A stretch of DNA of 64,000 nucleotides, from assembly GCA_947086895.1 (NCBI GenBank), contig CAMUAR010000006.1:1-64000 (forward strand). Direction: 5' to 3'. Origin of the DNA: an uncultured Lachnospiraceae bacterium (GTDB lineage Bacteria > Bacillota > Clostridia > Lachnospirales > Lachnospiraceae). Positions 63,461 through 64,000 of this stretch are shown here, piece by piece. The translations under genes and the position numbers were made by a program. Under the pieces are notes generated by a model, which ran no database searches, had not been told where the DNA came from, and was given only the letters and a program-made list of their open reading frames with translations. Positions within the stretch are counted from its first letter, which is position 1; each line of letters opens with the position of its first letter.

Positions 63461-63952
63461 TTACGGCAGATTTGGCTGGAAAATTTTATGTTTCAGCGGC
63501 ATAAGCGCATGCAGAAAAATCAGTCCGATCATACCGCAGATAATAACTTCGCTAAGTCCAACTGTGAGCATCATAAATGGAATCGCGTCCGGGACACCAT
63601 AGCCAAATTTAAGTACAAAAGGAACAATTAAAGTATTAGCGACAATCGGCGGCAGAGGTACTAACCACTTGTTTTTGCGCAGTGCGTAGGAACCGACAGC
63701 ACCAATCAGCGTTGCGAAACTTCCAAAAATAATATCCGCCGGTATTGCGCCGCCAAGTAAATTTGCGAGAATACACCCAACAAATAAGCCGGGTATCGCT
63801 GTCGGCGTAAAAAACGGAAGGATGGTTAAAGCTTCCGCAATGCGGAACTGAATTGGACCAAAGCTTACAGAGCCAAACAGAACGACCAGAATAACATAGA
63901 CGGCAGCGATCGCTGCGCCCTGCACAATGTACAGCACTTTTTTGTTTCTCAT
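63461..63952 (-). CDS. queT: QueT-type queuosine precursor transporter
   Basis: 163 aa. About five membrane helices. The N-terminal VLYIVQGAAIAAVYVILVVLFGSVSFGPIQFRIAEALTILPFFTP and GCILANLLGGAIPADIIFGSFATLIGA are typical of the QueT family (DUF988), the substrate-specific S component of an ECF transporter for queuosine precursors such as preQ1. AAAGGAG lies upstream of the ATG (complement of 63952). The leader resembles a class I preQ1 riboswitch. Confidence 0.92.
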   Translation of the reverse strand: MRNKKVLYIVQGAAIAAVYVILVVLFGSVSFGPIQFRIAEALTILPFFTPTAIPGLFVGCILANLLGGAIPADIIFGSFATLIGAVGSYALRKNKWLVPLPPIVANTLIVPFVLKFGYGVPDAIPFMMLTVGLSEVIICGMIGLIFLHALMPLKHKIFQPNLP

Positions 63953-63961
63953 AATTTTACT

Positions 63962-63997
63962 CTCCTTTAGTTTTGTTTTACGAGTGGAAGGTCTCGA
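63962..63997 (-). promoter_or_regulatory. Candidate preQ1-I riboswitch overlapping the queT ribosome binding site
   Basis: On the minus strand CGAG-ACCTTCCA-CTCG forms a short P1 hairpin, followed by the A-rich tail TAAAACAAAACTAAAGGAG. Loop CCTT (63991-63988) can pair with AAGG (63967-63964) in a pseudoknot that would hide the Shine-Dalgarno. This is the preQ1-I layout and tail, but P1 is only 4 bp and the loop is short. Support comes mainly from position before queT. Confidence 0.4.
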
Positions 63998-64000
63998 ACA

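Overview
The window looks like chromosome from an anaerobic, endospore-forming Firmicute, most likely a Lachnospiraceae-type clostridium. This is inferred from an alpha/beta-type spore protein gene (63103-63315), pyruvate formate-lyase with its activase, type III glutamine synthetase, a BspA-type leucine-rich repeat protein, DUF1700/DUF4097/DUF5685 families, and strong GGAGG ribosome binding sites with TTGACA/TATAAT promoters. No rRNA, tRNA, CRISPR array, transposase or phage gene was recognised.

Layout. 1-417: a structured, tandemly repeated non-coding stretch. 418-3801: an orphan gene, then an apparent operon of a secreted Cys-rich DxDxDG-repeat protein, an ECF sigma factor and an RsgI-like anti-sigma factor. 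3844-11420: a methyltransferase, a ferritin-like protein, mannose-6-phosphate isomerase, a YesL-like protein, glycogen branching enzyme with a long Lys-rich repetitive tail, and an MscS channel. 11421-18236: type III glutamine synthetase behind a terminator-like leader, then an ABC exporter (ATPase plus two permeases). 18446-25456: an Ig-like/NlpC hydrolase, cyclophilin, a P-loop kinase-like protein, and a PadR-DUF1700-DUF4097-PspC envelope-stress-type unit. 25750-27503: ilvN and ilvC. 40114-50455: pflB-pflA, a MATE exporter, a zinc-ribbon/DUF5685/DnaJ trio, DUF1015, a LiaF-like protein and FabV enoyl reductase. 50617-64000: ogt, a HaeIII-like methylase-nuclease fusion, a leucine-rich repeat protein, argS, a DUF815 ATPase, an SH3b membrane protein, a PQQ-propeller lipoprotein, the spore protein and queT.

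The most unusual region is 27.6-39.8 kb. A BlaI/MecI-type repressor is followed by a BlaR1-like M56 metallopeptidase whose extracellular part is a substrate-binding-protein (SBP) domain instead of a penicillin-binding domain. Downstream, behind its own promoter, lie two large lipoproteins that fuse a propeller-like domain to a homologous SBP domain, a third copy lacking the SBP half, two CUT1-type sugar permeases with no ATPase, and a membrane-fusion-protein-like gene. Near-identical 17-bp dyads (GTTTACA-N3-TGTAAAC) sit at the repressor gene and at the promoter of the lipoprotein/permease unit. The sequence therefore supports a ligand-sensing proteolytic relay that controls a transporter carrying the same type of ligand-binding domain.

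A second notable item is the single open reading frame 51384-53408. It joins a near full-length M.HaeIII-like cytosine methyltransferase to a near full-length R.HaeIII-like endonuclease and carries an internal Shine-Dalgarno/ATG at the junction. Several leader RNAs with convincing stems (glnN, argS, sasp, queT) and two unassigned promoter-to-terminator units are also described.
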